A stretch of 64,000 nt of DNA from Anaerozeibacter quisquiliarum (lineage in GTDB: Bacteria; Bacillota; Clostridia; Christensenellales; Aristaeellaceae), in assembly GCA_051162045.1 (NCBI GenBank), contig JBISDI010000015.1. One strand, written 5' to 3'. The notes beneath the pieces were generated by a model. The model was not told where the DNA came from. It worked only from the letters and a program-made list of their open reading frames with translations, and did no database searches. Position 1 is the stretch's first letter. The number at the start of each line of letters is the position of its first letter. This document shows positions 29,979 through 41,088 of the stretch, piece after piece. The position numbers were made by a program, and so were the translations under genes.

Positions 29979-31382
29979 CTAAGATTTTTGATCCGCCAAC
30001 TCCCCGCGCAGCGTGTTGCGCCCGGCGGAGGTGATGACTACGTCCACAAATTGCCCTTCGAGCGCGGTATTTCCCGGGAAATTGACCATGTGGCCGCGGC
30101 CGGTCTTGCCGCACATGAAGGCTTGATCGCGCTGCGACGCGCCCTCGACCAGCACCGTCTGGCGCGTGCCCACGAGCCCCCCCAGCACCTCGCCGCCGAT
30201 CGACTGCTGGAGCGCGATCAGCCGCTCGATGCGCAGCGTCTTTTGCTCGGGCGGCGTTGGGTCGGGCATGTCGGCCGCCGCGGTGCCGGTTCTCGGCGAG
30301 TAGATGAAGGTGAACGCCGCGTCGAAGCGCACCTCGCGCACCAAGGACATCGTGTCCTCGAACTGCGCCTCGGTCTCGCCCGGGAAGCCCACGATGATGT
30401 CGCTGGTCAGCCCCACATCCGGGCACACGGCGCGCAGCTTCCCGACCAGATCGAGATAGCGTTCCCGCGTATACCCCCGGTTCATCAAGGACAGAATCCG
30501 GTCGTTTCCGGCCTGCACCGGCAGGTGCAGTTGAGGGGCCAGGCGCTTAAGCTCGCCGTAGGCCGCGATGACCTCGTCCGACAAATCCTTCGGGTGGGAG
30601 GTCATGAAGCGGATGCGCGGCACGCCGAGCGCGTCGAGCCGGTACAGCAGCTCGGCGAACGCGCGCCCGCCGCCGCCGTAGGAATTGACGTTCTGGCCGA
30701 GCAGCGTGATCTCCTTTACGCCCGCGTCCAGCAGCCCCTTCGCCTCGTCCAGTATGTCGTCCACCCGCCGCGAGCGCTCCCGGCCGCGCACATAGGGCAC
30801 GATGCAGTAGGAGCAGAAGTTGTTGCAGCCCTGCATGATCGACAGAAACGCGCTGTGGCGATTGGAGCGCGCGGCGGGCAAGCCCTCGACGATCGCGCCC
30901 TCGGGCAGCACCTCGGCGATCGGCGCTCGCTCGCTCAGCGCGCGGTGGAGCAGCTCCGGGAACCTATAAAGATTGTGGGTGCCGAACATCAGGTCGATGA
31001 ACGGGTACTGTTTCTTCAGCCGCTCGGCCATGCCGGCTTCCTGCATCATGCAGCCGCCGACCGCGATCATCAGCTCGGGTTTGTCCTTCTTGAGCTCCTT
31101 GAGCCAGATCACATTGCCCAGCGCCTTGTTTTCGGCGTTTTCGCGCACGCAGCAGGTGTTGTACAGGATCAGGTCGGCGTCCTCGCGCGACGCGCAGGCC
31201 TCATAGCCCATCTGATCCAGCATGCCGGAAAGCGATTCGGAATCACGCACGTTCATCTGACAGCCCATCGTCACGATCATGTATCTGCACCCGGCGGGCA
31301 CGATCGCGCGCACGCTGTCCATGTATGCGCGCTGCTCGTCCAACTGCTCGCGGGCGATGACCGGGGGATCACTTCGTTTCAT
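29979..31382 (-). CDS. miaB: tRNA-2-methylthio-N6-dimethylallyladenosine synthase MiaB
   Basis: Radical-SAM methylthiotransferase acting on i6A37 made by MiaA. The N-terminal cluster domain includes TMGCQMNVRDSESL, the radical-SAM motif is GCNNFCSYCIVPYVRGRERS (CxxxCxxC), and a C-terminal TRAM domain (about 400-467) binds tRNA. 467 residues. AGGAG precedes the start, which lies 14 bp inside rng; ylbF follows after 9 bp. Confidence 0.96.
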   Translation of the reverse strand: MKRSDPPVIAREQLDEQRAYMDSVRAIVPAGCRYMIVTMGCQMNVRDSESLSGMLDQMGYEACASREDADLILYNTCCVRENAENKALGNVIWLKELKKDKPELMIAVGGCMMQEAGMAERLKKQYPFIDLMFGTHNLYRFPELLHRALSERAPIAEVLPEGAIVEGLPAARSNRHSAFLSIMQGCNNFCSYCIVPYVRGRERSRRVDDILDEAKGLLDAGVKEITLLGQNVNSYGGGGRAFAELLYRLDALGVPRIRFMTSHPKDLSDEVIAAYGELKRLAPQLHLPVQAGNDRILSLMNRGYTRERYLDLVGKLRAVCPDVGLTSDIIVGFPGETEAQFEDTMSLVREVRFDAAFTFIYSPRTGTAAADMPDPTPPEQKTLRIERLIALQQSIGGEVLGGLVGTRQTVLVEGASQRDQAFMCGKTGRGHMVNFPGNTALEGQFVDVVITSAGRNTLRGELADQKS

Positions 31383-32676
31383 GATTTTCTCCTGTCCGTT
31401 TGCGCGCCTTATGCGCCTGTCCGTTGACCACCCGGCCGCTGCCCTGGCAGGTCGGGCAGGTCTCGGTCAGGATCGTGTGCAGCGGCTGGTGTACCTTCTT
31501 GCGCGTCATTTCGACCAAGCCCAGGCCGGTCAGCCCCACCAGGTTGGTCTTGGTGCGGTCGCGCTTCAGCGCCTGGGCGAAATGGGCGAGCAGCGCTTCG
31601 CGGTGCTCGTCCAAGTCCATGTCGATGAAGTCGATCACGATGATGCCGCCGATGTCGCGCAGCCGAAGCTGGCGCGCGATCTCGGAGGCCGCCTCGCGGT
31701 TGATCTCAAACACCGTATCCGACAGCGTCTTCCTGCCCACATACCGACCGGTGTTCACGTCGATCACGGTCAGCGCCTCGGCGTAGTCGAACACCAGGTA
31801 CCCGCCGCTTTTGAGCCATACCTTGCGCCCCAGCGCCTTTTCCGTCTGCGCGTCTATGCGGTGGGCTTCGAACAGCGGATACGAATCCGAATGCGGTCTG
31901 ATCTTGGCGGGCAACTCATCCGACAGCATCGCGGCGTGCGCGCGCGCCGCCGTAAGCGCCGATTCACCGTCCACCGTCAGCGATTCCACGTCCGGCAGCA
32001 GCATGTCGCGCACCGCGCGATGCGTGAGCGACAAATCGCGGTGGACAAGGCTGGGCGCGATCGCGTATCGGGCGCGCTCCACGATCGAATCCCACAGCCG
32101 GACCAGGTAGGCGATGTCGCGCGCGAGCGCTTCCTCGCCCGCGCCGTCCGCCGCGGTGCGCACGATCAGCCCCATGCCTTGGGGTTTCAGCCGCTCTGCC
32201 AGCGCGCGCAGCCGGTCGCGCTCGGCGGGCGACTCGATGCGCCGCGACACCCCGACGTAGCTCAGCGTGGGCAGCAGCACCGCCATGCGCCCCGGCAGCG
32301 TGGCGTTCATCGACAGGCGCGGGCCCTTATCCCCGCCCGGCTCCTTGACCACCTGCACCAGCACTTCCTGGCCGGGCCGGATCAGCTTGCTGATCGACTG
32401 CCCGGAGAGCGCCTGCTCCAGCGCCGCGGCGTCCGGCCCGAGGCTTCGCCTGTCGAGCTGTATGTCGCCCGCGTACAAAAAACCGTTCTTGGAAAGGCCG
32501 ATGTCCACGAACGCCGCCTGCATACCCGGCAGCACGTTCATCGCCCGCCCGAGGTACAGATTGCCCACGAGCTTTTCGCGGCCCTCGCGCTCGACGTATA
32601 GCTCCGACAGAGAGCCGTCCTCGAGCAGTGCCAGTCGGGTCTGGCCCGCGCGCGATTCGAGCAGCAATTGCTTCAT
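31369..32676 (-). CDS. rng: Ribonuclease G/E family endoribonuclease
   Basis: Single-strand-specific RNase cutting A/U-rich RNA. Starts MKQLLLESRAGQTRLAL, then the S1 domain (about 38-120: GNLYLGRAMNVLPGMQAAFVD), the RNase H-like fold and the DNase I-like catalytic domain with the magnesium-binding aspartates (VIDFIDMDLDEHR). The Zn-link cysteines are in CPTCQGSGRV near the C-terminus. At 435 residues it is short, RNase G-like, lacking the RNase E scaffold tail. Coupled to the DUF2344 gene upstream (ATGA) and overlapping miaB. Confidence 0.93.
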   Translation of the reverse strand: MKQLLLESRAGQTRLALLEDGSLSELYVEREGREKLVGNLYLGRAMNVLPGMQAAFVDIGLSKNGFLYAGDIQLDRRSLGPDAAALEQALSGQSISKLIRPGQEVLVQVVKEPGGDKGPRLSMNATLPGRMAVLLPTLSYVGVSRRIESPAERDRLRALAERLKPQGMGLIVRTAADGAGEEALARDIAYLVRLWDSIVERARYAIAPSLVHRDLSLTHRAVRDMLLPDVESLTVDGESALTAARAHAAMLSDELPAKIRPHSDSYPLFEAHRIDAQTEKALGRKVWLKSGGYLVFDYAEALTVIDVNTGRYVGRKTLSDTVFEINREAASEIARQLRLRDIGGIIVIDFIDMDLDEHREALLAHFAQALKRDRTKTNLVGLTGLGLVEMTRKKVHQPLHTILTETCPTCQGSGRVVNGQAHKARKRTGENHETK

Positions 32677-33367
32677 GCGCCGTCCACCCCTTCGAGGCTG
32701 AACAGGTCGACCGGCCGGCCCTGTCCGTCTGCGGCCAGCAGCGCGGTGCGGTGGATGCGGGCGGCGGGGGGCGCGACCCCCGCGCGCTCGGCCAGCACCT
32801 TGAGCAGCAGGTCGGGCTTGAGCGTGGCGCGCTCGGTCAGCATCAGCCGCATCGAGAAGTCGTATCCCTCCTCGGTTCTATGCGTTTCGACAGAAACCGA
32901 CATCGGTCGGATATCGGTCGGTTTCTCGCCCGACTTGGTTTTACGCAGCGCGACGACCTCGCGCTCGGCCAGATACCCGGGCAACGCCGCGGCGACCTCG
33001 TCCGCGCCTTCCCCGGCAACGGACACCCGATAATCGGCCATATTCAGGCGCGCCATCAGCGCCGGGTGGCGGTCGTCCACCAGACGGACCGCGTACAGCG
33101 GCAAATCGGGCGGAAGCGCCGCGCGCATTTGCCCGAACGCGAAATCCTCGTCGATTGGCTTATCCATCTTGATGTCCATCAGCTCGCACTCGCTGGTCCA
33201 GCCCATCGCCAGCGCCGACGCGAACGATAACAGCGGGTGCGGGTTGAAGCCCTGCGAGTAGGCCACGGGCAATTGGGTGCGCCGAAGCGCCATCTGCATA
33301 AAGCGCTGTAGATCCAGGTGCGACACGCACATCAGCCGCCGCGCCTTGCCGAACCGATAGATGGCCC

Positions 33368-33371
<4 letters not shown>
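32673..33371 (-). CDS. DUF2344 / TIGR03936 protein
   Basis: 232 residues, starting MRAIYRFGKARRLMCVSHLD and containing VAYSQGFNPHPLLSFASALA, both hallmarks of the TIGR03936 (DUF2344) family. This protein is almost always found next to, or fused with, the TIGR03960 radical-SAM protein; here the two genes overlap by four bases. No activity is established; a role in RNA modification has been suspected from context (inference). Confidence 0.9.
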
Positions 33372-35209
<1,838 letters not shown>

Positions 35210-35241
35210 AGCACCGTCCTCCTTATGGGATAAACCATTTT

Positions 35242-35270
35242 ATTATACCACGCCTTCCCTATGCAAACAA
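35242..35270 (-). promoter_or_regulatory. Promoter of the radical-SAM/rng operon
   Basis: Minus-strand TTGTTT (35270-35265) and extended -10 TGGTATAAT (TATAAT 35247-35242) with 17-bp spacing, 33 bp before the TTG start. Confidence 0.7.
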
Positions 35271-35359
35271 GCGCGCCGCCGAACATGATATTTAAGATTT
35301 CTGGAGGCGCGTCCTTGTCGGGTTTTACATAATCTTTTTGAACACTTTGATCTACGGGA

Positions 35360-35388
35360 TTGACAGTTGCGGCCAATTCCCCTACAAT
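35360..35388 (+). promoter_or_regulatory. gdhA promoter
   Basis: TTGACA (35360-35365) and TACAAT (35383-35388), 17 bp apart: near consensus. Transcription would start near 35395, giving a leader of about 65 bases. The 35271-35359 stretch between the two divergent promoters is AT-rich with no gene I can support. Confidence 0.75.
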
Positions 35389-35401
35389 AATATCAAATTT
35401 G

Positions 35402-35427
35402 TGCAGGATTTCGAATTCTATCCTGCA
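35402..35427 (+). promoter_or_regulatory. Hairpin in the gdhA leader
   Basis: TGCAGGAT (35402-35409) and ATCCTGCA (35420-35427) form an 8-bp perfect stem around a 10-base loop containing GAATTC, about 14 bases before the GGAGAGGGG ribosome-binding site. It could be an operator palindrome or an RNA element. Confidence 0.5.
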
Positions 35428-35459
35428 TAATTCACTCAACGGAGAGGGGACAACTGCAC

Positions 35460-36791
35460 ATGCCGTACGTTCAGGAAGTTCTTCAGGATCTGATCCGCCG
35501 CAATCCGGGCGAGGTGGAATTCCACCAAGCCGCTACCGAGGTGCTCGAGTCGCTCGAATCGGTCGTCGATGTGAACCCGCTCTACCGCAAGCACGGCATC
35601 CTCGAGCGAATGGTCGAGCCCGACCGCGTGATCCTGTTTCGGGTGCCCTGGGTAGACGACGGCGGCGCGGTACGCGTGAACAAGGGGTATCGCGTGCAGT
35701 ACAACAACGCGATCGGCCCGTACAAGGGCGGCCTTCGGCTGCACCCCTCGGTCAACCTGAGCATACTCAAGTTCTTGGGCTTCGAACAGACCTTCAAGAA
35801 CAGCCTGACGGGCCTGCCGATCGGCGGCGGCAAGGGCGGTTGCGACTTTGACCCCAAGGGCAAGTCGGACCGCGAGGTGATGGCGTTCTGCCAGAGCTTC
35901 ATGACCGAGCTCTACAAATATCTGGGCGCGGACGTGGACGTGCCGGCGGGCGACATCGGCACCGGCGCGCGCGAGATCGGCTTCCTCTACGGCCAATACA
36001 AGCGCATCACGGGCCTGTACGAGGGCGTGCTGACCGGCAAGGGCCTCACCTACGGCGGCTCGCTCGCGCGCAAGGAGGCCACCGGCTACGGTCTGGTCTA
36101 CCTGATGAACGAGATGCTGGGCGCGCGCGGCATGAGCCTGAAAGGCAAGCGCGTCGTGGTGTCGGGTTCGGGCAATGTGGCGATCTACGCCGCCGAGAAG
36201 GCCGCGCAGCACGGCGCGATCGTGGTGGCGATGTGCGATTCCACCGGCTGGATCTACGACGCCCGGGGCGTCGACCTCGACGCCGTGAAAGAAATCAAGG
36301 AAGTCAACCGCGGCCGGCTGTCGGCCTATGCTTCCTACCGCCCGCAGGCCGAGTACCACGAGGACGGCTCGATCTGGGACGTGGCCTGCGACGTGGCGCT
36401 GCCCTGCGCCACTCAGAACGAGCTGCGCCTGAACCACGCCGAGGCGCTGATTAAAAACGGCGTCGTCGCGGTCGGCGAGGGGGCCAATATGCCCACTACG
36501 CCCGACGCCGCGCACGCCTTCCTCAAGGCCGGCGTGCTTTTCGCGCCCGGCAAGGCCGCCAACGCCGGCGGCGTGGCCACGAGCGCGCTCGAAATGAGCC
36601 AGAACAGCCTGCGGCTGAGCTGGACGTTCGAGGAGGTCGATCAGCGCCTCAAGGGCATCATGGCGGGCATCTACCGCCAGATGAGCGCCGCGGCCGAAAA
36701 GTACGGCCATAAGGACAACTTCATCGTGGGCGCGAACATCGCGGGCTTTACCAAGGTGGCCGACTCGATGGTCGCCCACGGGGTGGTATAG
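35460..36791 (+). CDS. gdhA: Glutamate dehydrogenase
   Basis: Interconverts 2-oxoglutarate plus ammonia and glutamate. 443 residues, the length of hexameric bacterial enzymes. Substrate motifs GPYKGGLRLHPSVN and LPIGGGKGG (catalytic lysine region), DVDVPAGDIGTGAREIGF, and the nucleotide fold with VSGSGNVAIYAAEKA. The residue pattern after the second strand (CDSTGWI) leans towards NADP(H), an inference. Own strong promoter and GGAGAGGGG upstream of ATG 35460. The 79 bases to cobT hold a weak TTCCC/GGGAA stem but no clear terminator. Confidence 0.96.
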   Translation: MPYVQEVLQDLIRRNPGEVEFHQAATEVLESLESVVDVNPLYRKHGILERMVEPDRVILFRVPWVDDGGAVRVNKGYRVQYNNAIGPYKGGLRLHPSVNLSILKFLGFEQTFKNSLTGLPIGGGKGGCDFDPKGKSDREVMAFCQSFMTELYKYLGADVDVPAGDIGTGAREIGFLYGQYKRITGLYEGVLTGKGLTYGGSLARKEATGYGLVYLMNEMLGARGMSLKGKRVVVSGSGNVAIYAAEKAAQHGAIVVAMCDSTGWIYDARGVDLDAVKEIKEVNRGRLSAYASYRPQAEYHEDGSIWDVACDVALPCATQNELRLNHAEALIKNGVVAVGEGANMPTTPDAAHAFLKAGVLFAPGKAANAGGVATSALEMSQNSLRLSWTFEEVDQRLKGIMAGIYRQMSAAAEKYGHKDNFIVGANIAGFTKVADSMVAHGVV

Positions 36792-36870
36792 TTTCCACAA
36801 CGCCGCATTCCCATCGCAGGGAACAGTCTGCGAGCGGTGTTGACGCGTTCATCCATAAGGGAGGGGTTTC

Positions 36871-37914
36871 GTGATCCGGGAGATCAGGCCGCTCGACGAA
36901 GCCGCCATGCGCATGGCGCAAAAGCGCTGGGACGGCATCGCCAAGCCGCTCAACGGACTGGGGCTGCTCGAGCAGATGGTGGTACGCATCGCGGGCATGC
37001 AACAGAGCTGTGATGTGTCAATCGACCGGCGCTGTGTGCTGGTGCTGTGCGCCGACAACGGCGTGGTGTGCGAGGGCGTGAGCCAGGTCGGGCGCGAGGT
37101 GAGCGCCCTGGTGGCTGAAAACATCGCGCGCGGCGCGGCCAGCGTGAACGCCATGGCGCGCGCGGCGCGCGCCGATGTGGTCGCGGTGGACTCGGGGCTG
37201 GCGACGGACGTCGACTGCCCCGCCTTGCTGCGCCGCAAGCTGGCCTACGGGACCGGCAACATCGCGGCCGGGCCCGCCATGACGCGCGGCGAGGCGCAGG
37301 CGATGATCGAAATCGGCATCGAGCTGGCGGAGACTTGCGCCGATCAGGGCTATCAGCTCCTGCTCACCGGCGAAATGGGCATCGGCAACACCACCACCTC
37401 GGGTGCGGTGGCCGCCGCGCTATTGGGGCTGTCACCCGAGGCGGTGACCGGCCGGGGCGCGGGGCTGTCGGAGGCGGGCCTCATGCTCAAGCGCTCGGCG
37501 ATCGAGCGCGCGATTGCGCTCAATCGCCCCGACCCGGGCGATCCGATCGACGTGCTGTCGAAGCTCGGCGGGTTCGATCTGGCGGCGATGGCGGGCGTAT
37601 TTCTGGGCGGCGCGCGGCGCGGCCTGCCGGTCGTGATCGACGGGCTGATCTCGGGCGTCGCGGCGCTGATCGCGGCGCGGCTGCTGCCGGCGGCGCGCGA
37701 CTACATGCTGACCTCGCACCTCAGCCGGGAGCTCGCCGGGCAGTGCGTGCTCGAGGCGCTGGGCCTTCCGCCGCCCGTGCTGCACGCGCAAATGGCGCTC
37801 GGCGAGGGCACCGGCGCGGTGGCGCTGCTGCCGCTGATCGACATGGCGCTTAACGTCTACCGGCAGAACAGCACCTTCGACGAGATTCACCTGCCCGCCT
37901 ATACGCCCCAATAA
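36871..37914 (+). CDS. cobT: Nicotinate-nucleotide-dimethylbenzimidazole phosphoribosyltransferase
   Basis: Activates the cobalamin lower-ligand base by transferring phosphoribose from nicotinate mononucleotide. 347 residues. Family motifs: CADNGVVCEGVSQVG, GEMGIGNTTTSGAV and the C-terminal glutamate in ALGEGTGA. GTG start with GGGAGGGG seven bases upstream. Followed by cobS and a cobC-like gene; cobU/cobP is not in the window, so the nucleotide-loop pathway is incomplete here. Confidence 0.95.
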   Translation: MIREIRPLDEAAMRMAQKRWDGIAKPLNGLGLLEQMVVRIAGMQQSCDVSIDRRCVLVLCADNGVVCEGVSQVGREVSALVAENIARGAASVNAMARAARADVVAVDSGLATDVDCPALLRRKLAYGTGNIAAGPAMTRGEAQAMIEIGIELAETCADQGYQLLLTGEMGIGNTTTSGAVAAALLGLSPEAVTGRGAGLSEAGLMLKRSAIERAIALNRPDPGDPIDVLSKLGGFDLAAMAGVFLGGARRGLPVVIDGLISGVAALIAARLLPAARDYMLTSHLSRELAGQCVLEALGLPPPVLHAQMALGEGTGAVALLPLIDMALNVYRQNSTFDEIHLPAYTPQ

Positions 37915-37935
37915 TCGGCATGAAAGGAAACACCC

Positions 37936-38691
37936 ATGCGCCTCTTGCGATCGCTGGCCCTGGCGTTTTCGACCTATTCGAAAATTCCCATGCCGCAGTG
38001 CGCGTTCACCGAGGACAACCTGCGCTACAGCCTATGCTTCTTCCCCGCCGTGGGCGCGCTGATCGGCGCGTCCTTGCTGCTCTTGCGGTACGCGGCGGCG
38101 GCGCTGTCGATGGGCGCGCTGCTGACCGGCGCGTTGCTCACCGTCGCGCCGCTTTTGATTTCCGGCGGCATCCACATGGACGGGTTCATCGACGCGATGG
38201 ACGCGCTGTCGTCGCGCCAACCGCGCGAGCGGAAACTTGAAATCCTCCGCGATCCGCACGTGGGCGCGTTCGGCATTATGGGCTGCGCCGCCTATCTGTT
38301 GCTTATGCTCGGCGTACTGGCCGAGCCGATGGCCGGCGGCACGGCGTATGTGGTCGCGCTGTCGTTCGTGCTGTCGCGCGCGCTTAGCGGATTGATGCTG
38401 CTCACGCTGAAAAGCGCGAGGCCTACCGGGCTGCTGGCCACATTCAAGGGCAGCGCGCAAACCGGCGCTGTGCGCCTGACGCTCGCGCTGTGGGCGCTGC
38501 TGGCCGCCGCGCTGATGCTGCTTTCAAGCCCTGCGCGCGGCGCGCGGGCGCTGATCGCCTCGGCGCTTATGCTGCTGTACTACCGCTTCATGGCCTACCG
38601 CCAGTTCGGCGGCATCACCGGCGACCTGGCCGGGTTCTTCCTGCAAATCTGCGAGTTGGCGGCGATGGCCGCAGCGGTGATCGGATGGTGA
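37936..38691 (+). CDS. cobS: Adenosylcobinamide-GDP ribazoletransferase
   Basis: Integral membrane cobalamin synthase joining adenosylcobinamide-GDP to alpha-ribazole. 251 residues with several membrane helices; the conserved acidic motif GGIHMDGFIDAMDAL, RDPHVGAFG and the C-terminal GGITGDLAGF identify the family. AAAGGAAA-type site upstream. Overlaps the next gene by 7 bp. Confidence 0.94.
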   Translation: MRLLRSLALAFSTYSKIPMPQCAFTEDNLRYSLCFFPAVGALIGASLLLLRYAAAALSMGALLTGALLTVAPLLISGGIHMDGFIDAMDALSSRQPRERKLEILRDPHVGAFGIMGCAAYLLLMLGVLAEPMAGGTAYVVALSFVLSRALSGLMLLTLKSARPTGLLATFKGSAQTGAVRLTLALWALLAAALMLLSSPARGARALIASALMLLYYRFMAYRQFGGITGDLAGFFLQICELAAMAAAVIGW

Positions 38692-39245
38692 TCTTGCTGC
38701 GCCACGGCGCGACATTGGGCAACCTCGAGGGCCGCTACGTGGGTCGAACCGACGAGCCCCTGTCGGCCGAGGGACGCGCGGCGCTCGCGGCGCTTCAGTT
38801 CCCGCCCGCCGCGCTCGTCTACGTAAGCCCGATGCGCCGCGCGCTGGAGACGGCGCGGCTGATCTACCCATGCGCGCCGCTCACGCCGGTTGAAGGCTTC
38901 CGCGAGTGCGACTTCGGTGCGTTCGAATACCATAATCACGCCGAGCTCGAGGGCGACGCGCGCTATCAGGCCTGGATCGACTCGGGCGGCATGTCGCCCT
39001 TTCCGGGCGGCGAATCGCGCGAGGCCTTCGTGCGGCGCACGCTGCGCGCGTTCGACGCGCTGCCCGCTTTTCCCGAGCACGAAAACACCGCGATCGTAGC
39101 GCACGGAGGCACGCTGATGGCGCTTTTGTCCGAGCGCGCGCTGCCGCGGCGCGATTATTTCGATTGGCGCGTACCGAGCGGCAGCGGCTACCTGTGCGCG
39201 TTCGAGCAAGGCGTATTGCGCGTCGTCCGACCCGTTTGCGCATGA
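38685..39245 (+). CDS. cobC: Histidine phosphatase, probable alpha-ribazole phosphatase
   Basis: 186-residue phosphoglycerate-mutase-like phosphatase: LLRHGATLGN (catalytic His), RRALETARLI, the acid Glu in FRECDFGAFEY, and AHGGTLMAL (second His). The position overlapping cobS supports the CobC role of dephosphorylating alpha-ribazole phosphate or adenosylcobalamin phosphate; sequence alone cannot exclude another small-molecule phosphatase. Last gene of the cobalamin group, ending just before a strong hairpin. Confidence 0.85.
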   Translation: MVILLRHGATLGNLEGRYVGRTDEPLSAEGRAALAALQFPPAALVYVSPMRRALETARLIYPCAPLTPVEGFRECDFGAFEYHNHAELEGDARYQAWIDSGGMSPFPGGESREAFVRRTLRAFDALPAFPEHENTAIVAHGGTLMALLSERALPRRDYFDWRVPSGSGYLCAFEQGVLRVVRPVCA

Positions 39246-39265
39246 ACATGCAACGCGTACAGATT

Positions 39266-39290
39266 TAGGGGCGACCTGTGGTCGCCCCTA
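39266..39290. terminator. Perfect 11-bp hairpin between convergent genes
   Basis: TAGGGGCGACC and its exact inverse around TGT. It lies between the ends of the cobC-like gene and the amidase gene. There is no following T-run on either strand, so termination is likely but not certain; similar GGGGCG hairpins are common extragenic sequences in related genomes (recollection). Confidence 0.55.
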
Positions 39291-39343
39291 TGAATTGCCC
39301 TCAAAAACACGCCATACACGTTGGCCTGCCGTCCCATTTGATA

Positions 39344-40246
39344 TCAGTTTCGCCCGAAGTACTCCGCGATCCCCTCCACCATGCCGCTCACCAGTTTATC
39401 CTGATATTCCGGATCGCTCAGCAGCACATCCTCCGCGGGGTTGCTCATGAAGCCCATCTCGACCAAAATGCTGGGCACTTCCGACCAGTTGAGGCCGGTG
39501 TAGCTGTCGTTATGCGTCACGCCGCGCTTCTTCGCGCCCGTGGCCTCGACCATCGCCTTCAGCAGCACCTGCGCCGCGGCATCGCACTCGTCCGCGCGCG
39601 AGCCGGTCTTGCGCACAAACAGCTCCGTTCCCTTGGCCCCCGGCCCTTCGGAGCCGTTGCAGTGGATGCGCAGCACCAAGTCGGCGCCGGCCTCGTTCAT
39701 CATCACGGCGCGCTCGATGTTGGAGATGTCCACGTCTTCGGTCTCGCGCGTCATCAGCACCTCGGCCCCCTCGGCGAGCAGCGCCTCCTTGAGCTTGAGC
39801 GACACCTGCAAGTTGACCGCATGCTCGCTCGCGCGGGTCTTGACGCCCTGGGTGCCCGAGGAGACCTTGGGTTTGGTATGCTTGCTGCCCGGTGCGATCG
39901 GCTCATACGCATTGTTGGCGTGCAACTGATGCCCCGGATCGATGCCGATCTTGAGCCCCGTGAGCCTGCCCGTGGCCTCGGCCGCGTCGGCGCCGTCGAT
40001 CAGCGCAGCCGCCATCGCGCCCGCCCCCGCGCCGGCCAGATGGGGCGCAATCGCCGCTTCGCTCGGCGTCGCGCTCGGCGTCGATGCCGGCGTCGCTTCC
40101 GGCAGGTCCGGGCGGATGACATCCGCCTCTGTGGGCGTCGTGTTCGGCGTTGAGACCGGCGCGTCGGCCGGCCGTGCCATGGCGATCGCGCCGAGCATCA
40201 GAACCAGCATCAGCAAAAGCAACGCGCGCGTCATCTTTTGAAACAT
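39344..40246 (-). CDS. N-acetylmuramoyl-L-alanine amidase (Amidase_3)
   Basis: Secreted zinc amidase cutting the stem peptide from muramic acid. 300 residues: signal peptide 1-24 (MTRALLLLMLVLMLGAIAMA core), a Thr/Pro/Ala-rich linker (about 25-95), then the catalytic domain with IGIDPGHQ (zinc His), MTRETE (zinc-ligand Glu), LRIHCNGS (second His) and ILVEMGFMSNP (catalytic Glu). GAGGAG precedes ATG 40246, excluding the longer upstream frame. Its spacing to the TetR gene upstream is 70 bp, so the two may be co-transcribed. Confidence 0.93.
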   Translation of the reverse strand: MFQKMTRALLLLMLVLMLGAIAMARPADAPVSTPNTTPTEADVIRPDLPEATPASTPSATPSEAAIAPHLAGAGAGAMAAALIDGADAAEATGRLTGLKIGIDPGHQLHANNAYEPIAPGSKHTKPKVSSGTQGVKTRASEHAVNLQVSLKLKEALLAEGAEVLMTRETEDVDISNIERAVMMNEAGADLVLRIHCNGSEGPGAKGTELFVRKTGSRADECDAAAQVLLKAMVEATGAKKRGVTHNDSYTGLNWSEVPSILVEMGFMSNPAEDVLLSDPEYQDKLVSGMVEGIAEYFGRN

Positions 40247-40316
40247 GTGCTCTCCTCTCGTCCATCCGGAGGATGGCTCACCAGCATAGACTGGCGGCCC
40301 TGTCAATCGGTTCCAT

Positions 40317-41039
40317 CTATCCCAACGGCACGAGCGCCTCACTGGGCAACGGCCGACCGGCCAGCACATACAGCGACTTGACCACCTCGGCCACGCGCAC
40401 CATATCGATCAGCTCGATCGAGCCGTGCGGCGCGTTGAGCATCAGCTCGACCGCGGTGCGGTAGGCATGCAGCAGTTCCATGATTTGCGCCATGTCGCCC
40501 GGCTTCGGCTGGGGCCGCGCCAGGATGAAAGCCACCTCATCGGTGACATTGCCGGCCAGCAGGATAATCAGCCGCGCCATGCTGTCGGGCGTGGACAGGT
40601 AGAACACCTGCTGCTCCATGCCGGCGATCAGGATGTTTCGCAGCACCGGTTCGAACTCCTTGAGCTGGGTCATGCGCATGCGCTCGCGCAGTTGGCTCAG
40701 CGAGGTACCGTAGGCGGTGCGCATCATCAGCGCGATGTAGCGGACGTTATCCTCGGCGAAGAACGCGCCGTGCCGAAACAGCGCGTTGAACTGGGCGACC
40801 GCATCCTCGCCCGCCTCGCGCGCCGCCTGTTCGCCGCGCGCGCAGGCCGCCTGCGCCCGCTCCTCGCAGATCTCCTCGAGCAGCGTGAGCTTCGATTCAA
40901 AATGGTGGTAAAACCCGCCCTTCGACAGTTGCGTCTCGTCGAGAATGTCCTGCACCGAGACCTCCTCGTAGCCCCTGTCGAAGAACAGCCGTTCAGCCGT
41001 TTGCAGGATGGCCTGCCGCCGCGCATCGCCCTTCTTCAC
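40317..41039 (-). CDS. TetR/AcrR family regulator
   Basis: 240 residues. The N-terminal helix-turn-helix is standard: ILQTAERLFFDRGYEEVSVQ then ILDETQLSKGGFYHHFESK. The C-terminal ligand domain matches nothing specific. GTG 41039 has GGAGG eight bases upstream; the frame continues upstream only through repeats. A perfect consensus promoter at 41122-41150 with a palindrome just downstream suggests autoregulation. The target may be itself plus the amidase downstream; no transporter is adjacent. Confidence 0.92.
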   Translation of the reverse strand: MKKGDARRQAILQTAERLFFDRGYEEVSVQDILDETQLSKGGFYHHFESKLTLLEEICEERAQAACARGEQAAREAGEDAVAQFNALFRHGAFFAEDNVRYIALMMRTAYGTSLSQLRERMRMTQLKEFEPVLRNILIAGMEQQVFYLSTPDSMARLIILLAGNVTDEVAFILARPQPKPGDMAQIMELLHAYRTAVELMLNAPHGSIELIDMVRVAEVVKSLYVLAGRPLPSEALVPLG

Positions 41040-41088
41040 CGCGCACACCTCCGGTCGGTTCCAAATCCTAAAAAACCTGCTTCGGTCT

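Noticed and set aside
36792..36870. Cobalamin riboswitch before cobT
   Set aside because: Only 79 bases are available, far too short for the B12 riboswitch, and no B12-box-like sequence was seen.
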